64,000 nt of DNA from Streptomyces sp. NBC_01341. Lineage in GTDB: Bacteria > Actinomycetota > Actinomycetes > Streptomycetales > Streptomycetaceae. Under the pieces are notes generated by a model, which saw nothing but the letters and a program-made list of their open reading frames with translations, ran no database searches and was not told the DNA's origin. Location of the stretch: the NCBI RefSeq assembly GCF_035946055.1, contig NZ_CP108364.1, positions 3,410,001 to 3,474,000 on the forward strand, in the 5' to 3' direction. Each line of letters begins with the position of its first letter. Positions within the stretch are counted from its first letter, which is position 1. Position numbers and translations under genes: made by a program. Of the stretch, positions 49,355-58,591 are shown piece after piece.

Positions 49355-50247
49355 TGACAGGCGCCGCGATCGAGGCCGACGGCCTCGGCATGACCTACGG
49401 GCGGAAGCGCGGGTGGGCGCTGCGCGACTGCTCGTTCCGGCTGCCCGCCGGCCGGATCTGCGCCCTGGTGGGGCCCAACGGTGCGGGGAAGTCCACCCTG
49501 CTCGCCCTCGCGTCGGGCCTGCTCCGGCCTGCCGAGGGATCGGTACGGGTGCTCGGCTCGACCCCCGCCGAAGCTCGTCCGCGCATCGCGTACGTGGCTC
49601 AGGACAAGCCCCTGTATTCGCAGCTCACCGTGGGCGACACCCTGTGGGCCGGAGCCGAGCTCAACCCCGCGACCTGGGACCGGGCGGCCGCCGATCATGT
49701 GGCCGGCTCCCTTCCCCAGGACGCCACGGTCCGGGCGCTCTCCGGAGGCCAGCGCACCCGGCTCGCCCTGGCCATGGCGCTCGGCAAGCGTCCCGAACTG
49801 ATGCTGCTGGACGAGCCGATGGCCGACCTCGACCCGCTCGCCCGCCACCAGCTGATGGGCGTCCTGATGGCGGAGGCCGCCGAACACGGCACCACCATCG
49901 TGATGTCGTCGCACATCCTCACCGAACTGGAGGGCGCCTGCGACTACCTCCTGCTCGTCGACGGCGGCCGGGTCCGGCTCGGCGGCGAGAGCGAGGACAT
50001 CGTCGCCGCGCACGCCGTGCTCACCGGCCAGGCGCGCGACCTCGCCCCGCACACGGTCGTCGAGTCGCGCACGACCGGGCGTCAGCTCACCGCACTCGTA
50101 CGGAAGGAAGGCCCGGTGGACCGCACCGCGTGGGACGTGACGGAGCCGTCCCTGGAGGAGCTGCTGCTGGCCCACCTCCGCTCCCCGGACGCCCCGGTCC
50201 TGCTCACCCCGAGCGCCGAGAACGTCGAGGCGGTGGCCGCGATATGA
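49354..50247 (+). CDS. ABC exporter ATPase
   Basis: 297 residues. Walker A GPNGAGKST, Q-loop AYVAQDKPLYSQLT, signature LSGGQRTRLALAMALG, Walker B ELMLLDEPMADLDPLARH and the H-loop MSSHILTELEGACDYLL. Exporter type (drug or lipid). Coupled both to the GntR gene (overlap) and to the permease (ATGA overlap at 50244). Substrate unknown. Confidence 0.93.
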   Translation: MTGAAIEADGLGMTYGRKRGWALRDCSFRLPAGRICALVGPNGAGKSTLLALASGLLRPAEGSVRVLGSTPAEARPRIAYVAQDKPLYSQLTVGDTLWAGAELNPATWDRAAADHVAGSLPQDATVRALSGGQRTRLALAMALGKRPELMLLDEPMADLDPLARHQLMGVLMAEAAEHGTTIVMSSHILTELEGACDYLLLVDGGRVRLGGESEDIVAAHAVLTGQARDLAPHTVVESRTTGRQLTALVRKEGPVDRTAWDVTEPSLEELLLAHLRSPDAPVLLTPSAENVEAVAAI

Positions 50248-51230
50248 GTACCACCCTTACCCGGCCCCGCCCCTCGCTGCGGGGGCCGGTGCGCGTCGTG
50301 GTGCGGCAGCACCGGTGGACGTTGTGGGCCGCCGCCGCACTCATGGCTCTCGTGGTCGTCGTGCTGGTCGTCACGCGCCTGCTGACGGACCGCTCCGTGG
50401 ACCTGTTCGCCGCCACGGGCTGCTCGACCGCGAAGACCTTGCAGGGGTGCGACGGCACCGCACGGAGCTACCTCGACGACCAGCACATGCTGCACGCAAT
50501 CCAGGTCTACGCCGGAGTGGTCATGCTGGCGCTGCCCCTTCTCGTGGGGATCTTCGCCGCCGGGCCCCTGATCGCCCGCGAGCTGGAGACCGGGACCTAC
50601 CGGCTGGCCTGGTCCCAGTCCGTGTCCCCGGCCCGGTGGCTCGCCGCGAAACTCGCGGTCCCGGCCGTGCTGCTGACGGCCGGCGTCTGTGTCCTGTCCG
50701 CCGCCTTCACCTGGGCACGGGCGCGAACCGGCGGCGAGTACGAGGACGAGTGGTTCGACGGCCCCGTCTTCGCCACGATGGGGGCCGTACCGGTCGGCTA
50801 CGTCCTGCTCGGCCTCACGGCCGGCACACTCACCGGGCTGCTGATCAGGCGCACGGTCCCCGCCATGGCGGTCGGCGCACTCGCCGTCGGTGCGGTGCTC
50901 GTGACACTCGGAAGCATCCGGAGCAGCCTGTGGCCCCTGCGAACCCTTACCGGCACCCTCCACTCCGCCGGTGACCCCTGGGTCCTGGAGGTCGGCCAGG
51001 TCACGGCCGGCGGGCAACGGCTCCCGGTGGACACGTGCTGGGGGCCGGAAATGAACAAGGCCGAGGAAGCCCGCTGTGTCGCCGACCACGGCATCACGGG
51101 CCCGTTCTTCGACTACCACCCCGCCTCCCACTTCTGGCCGCTCCAGCTCGTCGAGACCGGCCTCCTGCTGGCCCTCGCCGCCCTGGCCCTCGCGCTCGCG
51201 TTCCGCGTCCTGCGCCGCCGCACCGGCTGA
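50244..51230 (+). CDS. ABC transporter permease
   Basis: 328 residues with about six transmembrane helices: [102 protein letters not shown] and a final [21 protein letters not shown]. Two extracellular loops contain cysteines ([27 protein letters not shown]), possibly disulfide-bonded. Partner of the ATPase upstream. Confidence 0.9.
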   Translation: MSTTLTRPRPSLRGPVRVVVRQHRWTLWAAAALMALVVVVLVVTRLLTDRSVDLFAATGCSTAKTLQGCDGTARSYLDDQHMLHAIQVYAGVVMLALPLLVGIFAAGPLIARELETGTYRLAWSQSVSPARWLAAKLAVPAVLLTAGVCVLSAAFTWARARTGGEYEDEWFDGPVFATMGAVPVGYVLLGLTAGTLTGLLIRRTVPAMAVGALAVGAVLVTLGSIRSSLWPLRTLTGTLHSAGDPWVLEVGQVTAGGQRLPVDTCWGPEMNKAEEARCVADHGITGPFFDYHPASHFWPLQLVETGLLLALAALALALAFRVLRRRTG

Positions 51231-51238
51231 GGGCGGGC

Positions 51239-51280
51239 AACCCCCTGTCCGGGCCCCAGGGGGAGCCCAGGCAGGGGGTT
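51239..51280 (+). terminator. Terminator of the GntR-ABC operon
   Basis: AACCCCCTG (51239-51247) / CAGGGGGTT (51272-51280), 9-bp perfect stem with a small internal stem in the loop, 9 nt after the permease stop. Confidence 0.8.
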
Positions 51281-51294
51281 CACCCACCGTCACC
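51278..51294 (+). promoter_or_regulatory. Weak PHO-box-like repeat upstream of ppk
   Basis: GTTCACC at 51278-51284 and CGTCACC at 51288-51294, spaced 10 bp. Similar to the GTTCACC units of PHO boxes but with the wrong period (11) and 200 bp from the ppk start. It overlaps the preceding terminator. Confidence 0.3.
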
Positions 51295-51502
51295 GGCGCG
51301 GCACCGCAGCCACACCGCTTCCTGTACGTCATGTCGCCGTTACCGGCCATTCAGAAGGGCTTGCGACCCTCACGGGATGCAGCCAGCTCTGCCCACCCCC
51401 CGCAACGGGAAAGACCCCGCGACACGGACCGGCCCCCTTTCTTCCGCGATCTTTATCGCCTCCGACGCGCCTGAGGAGCCGAACGCGCGGAAGAATAGGT
51501 CC

Positions 51503-53749
51503 ATGAGCCAGCAGCCCAGCTCCGAGGTCCCGGTCCAGCCCGCCCAGCCGTCGGTGGGCTCCCTCGCCGCGCACCGGCCCCACGCCGTCGCCGGCGGGGT
51601 GCCCACAGGTCTGTCCACAGCCGCCGACCTGGATCCCGATCTGGACAACGACGCGGACGCCTACGAGCCCGAGGCGGACGGCGACGAGCTGCCGCAGGGC
51701 CGGTTCCTGGACCGGGAGCGCAGTTGGCTCGCGTTCAACGAACGCGTCCTGGAACTGGCCGAGGACCCCGCCACACCCCTACTCGAACGGGCTAATTTCC
51801 TCGCGATCTTCGCGTCGAACCTGGACGAGTTCTTCATGGTCCGGGTGGCCGGTCTCAAGCGCCGTATCGCCACCGGCGTCGCGACCCGGTCCGCGTCCGG
51901 GCTGCAGCCCCGTGAGGTGCTCGACCTGATCTGGACCCGCTCGCGCGAGCTCATGGCGCGGCACGCCGCCTGCTACCAGCAGGACATCGCGCCCGCCCTG
52001 TCCGACGAGGGCATCCAGCTGGTCCGCTGGCCCGACCTGACAGAGAAGGAGCAGGCCCGCCTGTTCACCTTCTTCCGGCAGCGGGTCTTCCCCGTGCTGA
52101 CCCCGCTGGCAGTCGACCCGGCCCACCCCTTCCCCTACATCTCGGGGCTCTCGCTCAACCTCGCCGTCGTCGTGCGCAACCCCGTGAGCGGGCACCGCCA
52201 CTTCGCCCGCGTCAAGGTGCCGCCGCTGCTCACGCGCTTCCTGGAAGCGTCCCCGCAGCGTTACGTCCCGATAGAGGACATCATCGCGGCCCACCTCGAG
52301 GAGCTCTTCCCGGGCATGGAGGTCCTGGCCCACCACATGTTCCGGGTCACCAGGAACGAGGACCTGGAGGTCGAGGAGGACGACGCCGAGAACCTCCTCC
52401 AGGCGCTGGAGAAGGAGCTCATGCGGCGCCGCTTCGGCCCGCCGGTCCGTCTGGAGGTCGAGGAGTCCATCGACCCGTACGTCCTGGACCTGCTGGTGCG
52501 CGAGCTGAAGATCTCCGAGACCGAGCTCTACCCGCTGCCCGGCCCGCTCGACCTCACCGGCCTCTTCGGGATCGCCTCGCTGGACCGGCCCGAGCTGAAG
52601 TACCCCAAGTTCATCGCCGGGACCCATCGCGACCTGGCCGAGGTCGAGTCCGCCTCCGCGCCCGACATCTTCGCCGCCCTGCGCGAACGCGACGTACTGC
52701 TGCACCACCCGTACGACTCCTTCTCCACCTCCGTCCAGGCCTTCCTGGAACAGGCGGCGGGTGACCCGGACGTCCTCGCGATCAAGCAGACCCTCTACCG
52801 GACCTCGGGCGACTCGCCGATAGTCGACGCCCTCATCGACGCCGCCGAGTCCGGGAAGCAGGTCCTCGTCCTCGTCGAGATCAAGGCACGCTTCGACGAG
52901 CAGGCCAACATCAAGTGGGCCCGCAAGCTGGAGGAGGCCGGCTGCCACGTCGTCTACGGCCTCGTGGGTCTCAAGACGCACTGCAAGCTCTCCCTGGTGG
53001 TCCGTCAGGAGGGAGACACGCTGCGCCGCTACTCCCACGTCGGCACCGGCAACTACCACCCCAAGACGGCCCGGCTGTACGAGGACCTCGGGCTCCTCAC
53101 CGCCGACCCGCAGGTCGGGGCCGACCTCTCCGACCTCTTCAACCGGCTCTCCGGCTACTCCCGCCGCGAGACCTACCGCCGGCTGCTGGTGGCCCCGAAG
53201 TCCCTGCGCGACGGGCTGATCGCCCGGATCAACAAAGAGGTCACGCACCACCGGGCGGGACGGCCGGCCTACGTGCGCATCAAGGTCAACTCGATGGTCG
53301 ACGAAGCGGTCATCGACGCCTGCTACCGGGCCGGGCAGGCCGGGGTGCCGGTCGACATCTGGGTACGCGGCATCTGCGCGATCCGCCCCGGTGTCAGCGG
53401 TCTCTCCGAGAACGTCAGGGTCCGCTCGATACTGGGCCGCTTCCTCGAACACTCCCGGCTCTTCGCCTTCGGCAACGGCGGGGAACCCGAAGTCTGGTTC
53501 GGCAGTGCCGACATGATGCACCGCAACCTCGACCGCCGGATCGAAGCCCTGGTCCGCGTCACCGACCCCGCGCACCGCGCCGCGCTCAGCAGGCTCCTGG
53601 AAACGGGCATGTCCGACACCACGTCCTCCTGGCACCTGGGCCCCGACGGCAACTGGACCAGGCACTCCACGGACGCGGACGGCCAGCCGTTGCGGCACGT
53701 ACAAGAGATGCTCATCGATGCCCGGAGGCGTAGGCGTGCGACGCCCTGA
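51503..53749 (+). CDS. ppk: Polyphosphate kinase 1
   Basis: 748 residues. The N-terminal 65 residues are a Pro/Asp-rich extension; the PPK1 core follows: [52 protein letters not shown], and the catalytic histidine H512 in [24 protein letters not shown]; second conserved His in [27 protein letters not shown]. Polymerises the gamma-phosphate of ATP into polyphosphate and can run in reverse. ATG 51503. The CHAD gene begins inside its 3' end, and a Nudix gene follows. Confidence 0.96.
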   Translation: MSQQPSSEVPVQPAQPSVGSLAAHRPHAVAGGVPTGLSTAADLDPDLDNDADAYEPEADGDELPQGRFLDRERSWLAFNERVLELAEDPATPLLERANFLAIFASNLDEFFMVRVAGLKRRIATGVATRSASGLQPREVLDLIWTRSRELMARHAACYQQDIAPALSDEGIQLVRWPDLTEKEQARLFTFFRQRVFPVLTPLAVDPAHPFPYISGLSLNLAVVVRNPVSGHRHFARVKVPPLLTRFLEASPQRYVPIEDIIAAHLEELFPGMEVLAHHMFRVTRNEDLEVEEDDAENLLQALEKELMRRRFGPPVRLEVEESIDPYVLDLLVRELKISETELYPLPGPLDLTGLFGIASLDRPELKYPKFIAGTHRDLAEVESASAPDIFAALRERDVLLHHPYDSFSTSVQAFLEQAAGDPDVLAIKQTLYRTSGDSPIVDALIDAAESGKQVLVLVEIKARFDEQANIKWARKLEEAGCHVVYGLVGLKTHCKLSLVVRQEGDTLRRYSHVGTGNYHPKTARLYEDLGLLTADPQVGADLSDLFNRLSGYSRRETYRRLLVAPKSLRDGLIARINKEVTHHRAGRPAYVRIKVNSMVDEAVIDACYRAGQAGVPVDIWVRGICAIRPGVSGLSENVRVRSILGRFLEHSRLFAFGNGGEPEVWFGSADMMHRNLDRRIEALVRVTDPAHRAALSRLLETGMSDTTSSWHLGPDGNWTRHSTDADGQPLRHVQEMLIDARRRRRATP

Positions 53750-54728
53750 CCACCCGACGACGACCCTCTCCGCCGGAGCGGTCCTCGCGCCGTACCTCCG
53801 CGAACAGGCAGCCGGATTCCTGCGGGGCCTGCGCCTGCACCGCGAGCACAGCGCCCCGGCGGACGCGGGCACGCACGGCGCCGACGAGGCGGCCCGCGCA
53901 CTACGCCACGCCGCCCGCCGCATGAGCGCCACCCTGCACACCTTCCGGGGAGCACTGGAACCCGTCTGGGCCGACCACCTCCGGGCGGAACTGGCCTGGC
54001 TCTCCGGCACCCTGGCCCGCGAACACGCCTACGCCACCCGCCTCGGGCGACTGCTGGACGCCCTGCACCAGCTCTCCGGAACCTCGCTGCCGGCCGCCAG
54101 GGCCGCGGGAGACGCGGACACCACCGAGGCCGCCAAGGAGCGGGCGGCGCTCGACGTCGGCGCCGCGCGAGCCGGCGCCCTCCTGGAACGCCGGCTGACC
54201 CTCGCCAGGACCCGCGCCCACTCGGCGGCGCTCCAGGCCATCGGCTCCTCCCGCTTCCACGCGGTCGCCGACGGCGTCGCCCTGCTCGCCTCGGAGGTCC
54301 CCCTGGCGCCGGCCGCAGCCGGACCGGCCGCCAGGGTGCTCCACGACCCGGCCGGACTGGCGGAGGAGCGGATGCTGGCCGCGGTCGCCGCCCTGCCGCC
54401 CGACGAGGCGGTGGAGCCGTACAACGAAACCCACGACGCCCTCTGGCACCAGGCCCGCCTGCTGCTCCGGCTGCACCGGTACGCCCACGAGGTGCTGCGG
54501 GGCGCCCCCGATCCGGCGCTGACCGGGCCGGGGCACGCCCTCGAACTGCACCGGGACGCGGCGGAGGCGGCAGCCGCCGCGGCGGAGGCGGCCCGCACCC
54601 CGAGGATCGCCCCGGCGACCGCGTACGCCCTGGGTGTGCTGCACGCCGACCAGCGGCACGAGGTGGCGGCCGCGCGTGCGGTGTTCCGTGAGGCCTGGCC
54701 CCGTGCGGCGGCCGTGACCGCGCGGTGA
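53736..54728 (+). CDS. CHAD-domain polyphosphate-binding protein
   Basis: 330 residues. CHAD (conserved histidine alpha-helical) domain: [24 protein letters not shown] carries the conserved histidines and arginines, and later [22 protein letters not shown] completes the two-bundle fold. CHAD proteins bind polyphosphate (established), so its place right after ppk is logical. GTG 53736 is preferred for GGAGG 7-11 nt upstream; ATG 53718 in frame lacks one. It overlaps the ppk stop by 14 nt and the Nudix gene by 4. Confidence 0.9.
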   Translation: MRRPDHPTTTLSAGAVLAPYLREQAAGFLRGLRLHREHSAPADAGTHGADEAARALRHAARRMSATLHTFRGALEPVWADHLRAELAWLSGTLAREHAYATRLGRLLDALHQLSGTSLPAARAAGDADTTEAAKERAALDVGAARAGALLERRLTLARTRAHSAALQAIGSSRFHAVADGVALLASEVPLAPAAAGPAARVLHDPAGLAEERMLAAVAALPPDEAVEPYNETHDALWHQARLLLRLHRYAHEVLRGAPDPALTGPGHALELHRDAAEAAAAAAEAARTPRIAPATAYALGVLHADQRHEVAAARAVFREAWPRAAAVTAR

Positions 54729-55135
54729 GCGGCCTCGTGCTCGCGGCGGGCTGCGTGCTGTGGCGCCGCTCGCCGGAGGGCCGCACGGAGATCTGCCTGG
54801 TGCACCGGCCGCGCTACGACGACTGGTCGTTCCCCAAGGGCAAGCTCAAGCGCGGCGAGACGGCGCTGGAGGGCGCCCTGCGGGAGGTGCTGGAGGAGAC
54901 GGGCCACCGCTGCGCCCCGGGCGCCGTCCTGCCGACGGCCCTCTACACGGCGAACGGGCGCCCCAAAGAGGTCAGTTACTGGGCGGCTGAGGCGGGCGGC
55001 GGCACTTTCGTACCCAACGACGAGGTGGACCGGCTGGCCTGGCTCCCTCCCGAGTCCGCCCGCGCCCTCCTGACCCGGCCCGGTGACCGGGTCCAGCTGG
55101 ACGCGTGCGTGGGGTCGCTCCGGCCCGCTGCCTGA
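54725..55135 (+). CDS. Nudix hydrolase (MutT1-like)
   Basis: 136 residues. Nudix box GKLKRGETALEGALREVLEETGH (residues about 39-61; G-x5-E-x7-R-E-x2-E-E-x-G) complete. Mycobacterial MutT1 carries an extra C-terminal histidine-phosphatase domain that is absent here, so this is a truncated/short version. Likely removes phosphates from oxidised nucleotides or diadenosine/inositol polyphosphates; its operon with ppk suggests polyphosphate or nucleotide balance. GTG 54725 overlaps the CHAD stop (GTGA). Confidence 0.9.
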   Translation: MSGLVLAAGCVLWRRSPEGRTEICLVHRPRYDDWSFPKGKLKRGETALEGALREVLEETGHRCAPGAVLPTALYTANGRPKEVSYWAAEAGGGTFVPNDEVDRLAWLPPESARALLTRPGDRVQLDACVGSLRPAA

Positions 55136-55195
55136 AGGGAGGGGACGCGGGCCCGGCTCGTCGCACGGCGCCTCCGGGCGCGCAATCCAATTCTC

Positions 55196-55222
55196 ATACC
55201 GGTATAGTATGGCCGGTATAGT
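55196..55222 (+). promoter_or_regulatory. AT-rich promoter with direct and palindromic repeats
   Basis: CCGGTATAGT occurs twice 14 bp apart (55199-55208, 55213-55222), and ATACCGGTAT at 55196-55205 is a perfect palindrome. TATAGT hexamers fit -10 boxes. It lies 27 bp before the M24 peptidase start and is the most AT-rich promoter of the segment; an unlinked regulator is implied. Confidence 0.6.
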
Positions 55223-55248
55223 TATTGGACCGCGCGCGAAGGGCCCCC

Positions 55249-56031
55249 ATGATCGAGATCCTGAACCCCACCCTGCTGGCCAGGGCCGGAGACACGGGCG
55301 CCCTGGTCGCCGACATCCTGCAGACACTGAAGAGCCGCAGCACGGTCGGCACGAACCTCCTCGACATCGACCGCTGGACGAAGGCCATGATCGACGAGGC
55401 CGGGGCACAGTCCTGCTACGTCGACTACGCGCCCTCCTTCGGCCGCGGCCCGTTCGGCCACCACATCTGCACGGCCGTCAACGACGCAGTGCTCCACGGG
55501 CGGCCGCACGACTACACACTGCTCGACGGCGACCTGCTGACGCTCGACCTGGCCGTCTCCCTGCGGGGGATCGCGGCGGACGCCGCGATCAGCTTCGTCG
55601 TGGGCGGCACGCGCGACCCGGAGAGCGTCGCGATGATCAGCGCCACGGAACGCGCACTGGCCGCGGGAATCGCCGCCGCGGGGCCCGGGGCGCGCATCGG
55701 TGACATCTCCCACGCGATCGGCACGGTCCTCGGCGAGGCCGGGTACCCGGTCAACACCCAGTTCGGAGGGCACGGCATCGGATCGACGATGCACCAGGAC
55801 CCGCACGTCCCCAACACCGGCCGGGCGGGCCGCGGATACACCCTCCGCCCCGGACTGCTGCTGGCGCTGGAGCCGTGGGTCATGGCGGACACGGCCGAAC
55901 TCGTCACCGACGCCGACGGATGGACGCTCCGGAGCGCGACGGGCTGCCGGACGGCGCACACCGAGCACACCATCGCCATCACCGACGACGGGGCCGACAT
56001 CCTCACCCTGCCGCGGCACGCGCGCCCCTGA
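55249..56031 (+). CDS. M24-family peptidase, methionine-aminopeptidase-like
   Basis: 260 residues. All five metal ligands of type I methionine aminopeptidase are in place: Asp in LTLDLAVSL, Asp 11 residues on in AADAAISF, His in GGHGIGSTMHQ, Glu in LLLALEPWVM and Glu in TAHTEHTIAIT. It lacks the zinc-finger N-terminus. Probably a second, non-housekeeping aminopeptidase; its partner substrate is unknown. ATG 55249 with GAAGGG upstream (TTG 55225 is a weaker option). Confidence 0.88.
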   Translation: MIEILNPTLLARAGDTGALVADILQTLKSRSTVGTNLLDIDRWTKAMIDEAGAQSCYVDYAPSFGRGPFGHHICTAVNDAVLHGRPHDYTLLDGDLLTLDLAVSLRGIAADAAISFVVGGTRDPESVAMISATERALAAGIAAAGPGARIGDISHAIGTVLGEAGYPVNTQFGGHGIGSTMHQDPHVPNTGRAGRGYTLRPGLLLALEPWVMADTAELVTDADGWTLRSATGCRTAHTEHTIAITDDGADILTLPRHARP

Positions 56032-56116
56032 GCCCGACACCCCCCGGCTCGGGCCGCCGCACGACCGCCCGGCCGTCGCGGGCACACCGCCCGGGCCTGG
56101 GGCACCCCACATTTAA

Positions 56117-56145
56117 TTGACTGCGCAACTATTCGGGAATATGAT
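56117..56145 (+). promoter_or_regulatory. Near-consensus promoter of the secreted-protein gene
   Basis: TTGACT (56117-56122) - 17 nt - TATGAT (56140-56145), close to the housekeeping sigma consensus, 64 bp before ATG 56209. The segment 56110-56165 is unusually AT-rich. Confidence 0.75.
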
Positions 56146-56208
56146 TTCTTATGCAATGAAATCCGGTTCCGCCCGCCGCGCCGGCGGAACCTCCCGCAAA
56201 GGACACAC

Positions 56209-56970
56209 ATGCGCCTCCGCACCACTCTGGCCGCCGCCACCGGCGTCCTGGCCCTGTCCGCCGCAGTCGCCCCCCTGGCCCACGCGGACGACCACGGCAC
56301 CACCACGATCAACCGCGTCGTCGTCAACGACGGGCAGCCCGTCGTCATCGGGAACTCACCCACGAGCATCCCCTTCAGCGTCACCTTCAGCGACACCACG
56401 GGGACGGACGGCCTGATCGGCTACGTCGACCTGTGGCACGCCTCGCCCCACCCCAAGACCCAGCCCGGCGGGTCGCTGCTGGGCGACTGGGAGAACGTCG
56501 ACTGCCACCCCGTGGACGCCACCACCGTCACCTGCGACGGCACCGTCCCCGTCGAACCGCAGGAAGACGTGCTGCGCAACTACCTGGCCGACGACTGGAA
56601 CGTCGCGGTCAACGCCGGCTCCAGCACCGTCACCAGCTACTCGACCGTCCAGGTCAAGCGTGAGGCGAAGCTGCAGGCCGGAGTCGTCCCCACGGCCAAG
56701 GCCGGAAAGTACAAGCTGCGCGGCAGCCTCACCCGCGCCGACTGGGAGTCCGGCGCGAGCCAGGACTACGGCAACCGTCCCGTGAAGCTGCAGTTCCGCA
56801 AGGAGGGCGGCACCAAGTACTCCACGGTCGACACCTTCACCACCAACGACGCCGGCCTGGTGACCACCACCGTCAAGCCGACCGAGGGCGGTTCCTACCG
56901 CTGGTCCTTCGCCGGGAACGCGAGCACCGGCGCGGCCACCTCGACCGACCTGTACTTCGACGGCGTCTGA
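56209..56970 (+). CDS. Secreted beta-rich protein of unknown function
   Basis: 253 residues. Signal peptide MRLRTTLAAATGVLALSAAV..LAHADD, cleaved near residue 27. The mature part has no cysteine apart from a CHPVDATTVTC pair and repeats of strand-turn-strand nature: TTTINRVVVNDGQPVVIGNSPTSIPFSVTFSDTTG, then KLQAGVVPTAKAGKYKLRGSLTRADWESG and TTVKPTEGGSYRWSFAGNASTG, i.e. two Ig-like domains. No catalytic motif. It is the only secreted protein here with a strong constitutive-type promoter; likely abundant extracellular protein. Confidence 0.82.
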   Translation: MRLRTTLAAATGVLALSAAVAPLAHADDHGTTTINRVVVNDGQPVVIGNSPTSIPFSVTFSDTTGTDGLIGYVDLWHASPHPKTQPGGSLLGDWENVDCHPVDATTVTCDGTVPVEPQEDVLRNYLADDWNVAVNAGSSTVTSYSTVQVKREAKLQAGVVPTAKAGKYKLRGSLTRADWESGASQDYGNRPVKLQFRKEGGTKYSTVDTFTTNDAGLVTTTVKPTEGGSYRWSFAGNASTGAATSTDLYFDGV

Positions 56971-56982
56971 CACCGCCCCCCA

Positions 56983-57016
56983 AGGGACCCCTTCGCCTCC
57001 GGGCGGAGGGGTCCCT
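56983..57016 (+). terminator. Terminator of the secreted-protein gene
   Basis: AGGGACCCCT (56983-56992) / AGGGGTCCCT (57007-57016), perfect 10-bp stem, 14-nt loop, 13 nt after the stop. It precedes the pstS region. Confidence 0.85.
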
Positions 57017-57162
57017 GGCGTCGGGCCCGTCCCCCCGCCGGCACCGACCGCGCGTCCCCGCAGCTCAGTCGCCCGCCCCGCCTCTGCCCGGGCCCGACAC
57101 CACGCACGCCGTGACGCCCCCCGCCGCCCGCGCCGCGCCGCGGAACCAGCCCGCCCCGCACG

Positions 57163-57206
57163 GTTCACCTGTCGTTCACTCTGCCCCGTAGGGCGCTTCA
57201 CCTGTT
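57163..57206 (+). promoter_or_regulatory. PHO box of pstS
   Basis: Four 11-bp units: GTTCACCTGTC (57163), GTTCACTCTGC (57174), a degenerate unit at 57185, and CTTCACCTGTT (57196). This is the PhoP-binding direct-repeat organisation known for Streptomyces pstS. It lies 114 nt before the pstS start. Region 57017-57162 shows no gene. Confidence 0.92.
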
Positions 57207-57319
57207 CTGCCTAATTTCGGACGTACACGGTGCACGGCGACAAGCCGGCGCACCACTCCTCATCGCACGCCGCCTCGCGTTCCACAGCCGCGGCGGCTCC
57301 TGGAAGGAACACCCCGAAA

Positions 57320-58456
57320 GTGAAGCTTCAGCGCAAGAACCGGCTTCGTGCCACCGCGCTCGGTGCCCTCGCCGTCTCCAGCGCCCTGGTCCTCACGGCG
57401 TGCGGTTCGGACGACAACACCAGCGCCACCACGACCGGAGGCAAGCAGACCACCGCCGCCGCATCGGACATCAAGTGCGACGGCGCCCAGGGCCAGCTGC
57501 GCGCCTCCGGGTCCAGCGCCCAGAAGAACGCGATGGACCTCTGGGTCAAGAACTACATGGCCGCCTGCTCCGGTGCCGAGGTCAACTACAGCGCGTCCTC
57601 CTCCGGTGAGGGCATCGTCGCGTTCAACCAGGGCACCGTCAGCTTCGCCGGCTCCGACTCGGCGCTGAAGCCCGAAGAGGTCGCCGAGTCGAAGAAGATC
57701 TGCAAGACCGGCCAGGGCATCAACCTCCCGATGGTCGGCGGCCCGATCGCGATCGGCTTCCACCTGGAGGGTGTCGACAGCCTCACGCTGGACGCCCCCA
57801 CGCTCGCGAAGATCTTCGACACGAAGATCAAGAAGTGGAACGACCCCGCGATCGCCAAGCTCAACAGCGGCGTCAAGCTGCCCGCCACGGCCATCCAGCC
57901 CTTCCACCGCTCCGATGACTCCGGCACCACGCAGAACCTCGGCAAGTACCTGGGCGCCGCGGCTTCGAGCGACTGGAAGTACGAGGCCGAGAAGAAGTGG
58001 CCCGCCTCCGGTGGCCAGGCCGCGTCGGGCTCCGCGGGTGTCGCCGCCCAGGTCAAGCAGGTCGACGGCGCCATCGGCTACTTCGAGCTGTCCTACGCCT
58101 CCTCGCAGCAGATCTCCACCGTCGACATCAACACCGGTGGCGCCGCCCCGGTGAAGGCCACCTCGGAGAACGCCTCCAAGGCCATCGCCGCCGCCAAGAT
58201 CAAGGGCACCGGCAAGGACCTGGCACTCGACCTCGACTACACCACCAAGGCCGAGGGCGCCTACCCGATCGTCCTGGTGACCTACGAGGTCGTCTGCGAC
58301 ACCGGCAACAAGGCCGACACCCTCGGCTCGGTCAAGTCCTTCCTGACCTACACCTCCTCCGAGGCGGGCCAGAAGGTTCTGGTCGACGCCGGCTACGCCC
58401 CGATCCCCGAGGCGATCAACGCCAAGGTCCGCGAGACGGTCGCCGCCCTCTCGTAA
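57320..58456 (+). CDS. pstS: Phosphate ABC transporter substrate-binding lipoprotein
   Basis: 378 residues. Lipobox LVLTACGS, with the lipidated Cys at about residue 28, after KLQRKNRLRATALGALAVSSA. Phosphate-binding segments: GQLRASGSSAQKNAMDLW, SSSGEGIVAFNQGTVSFAGSDSAL (contains the GSG/SFAGSDS phosphate loop), and FHRSDDSGTTQNLGKYLG. GTG 57320 with GGAAGG about 12 nt before it is chosen; a 30-residue extension upstream has no signal for a start. First gene of pstSCAB. Confidence 0.96.
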   Translation: MKLQRKNRLRATALGALAVSSALVLTACGSDDNTSATTTGGKQTTAAASDIKCDGAQGQLRASGSSAQKNAMDLWVKNYMAACSGAEVNYSASSSGEGIVAFNQGTVSFAGSDSALKPEEVAESKKICKTGQGINLPMVGGPIAIGFHLEGVDSLTLDAPTLAKIFDTKIKKWNDPAIAKLNSGVKLPATAIQPFHRSDDSGTTQNLGKYLGAAASSDWKYEAEKKWPASGGQAASGSAGVAAQVKQVDGAIGYFELSYASSQQISTVDINTGGAAPVKATSENASKAIAAAKIKGTGKDLALDLDYTTKAEGAYPIVLVTYEVVCDTGNKADTLGSVKSFLTYTSSEAGQKVLVDAGYAPIPEAINAKVRETVAALS

Positions 58457-58591
58457 CCCGCTCCACGAACGACACGCAGACACCGGCGAGCCGGTCCGGC
58501 GCACCCCTCCGGACCGGCCCCGCCACCCATCTCCATCCGGTGCACCGCCGCCAGGGGAGCGAACCGCTCCCCCACACAGACCGGAAAGACC

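Noticed and set aside
53718..53735. ATG 53718 as the CHAD start
   Set aside because: No SD before it; GTG 53736 is 7 nt after GGAGG.
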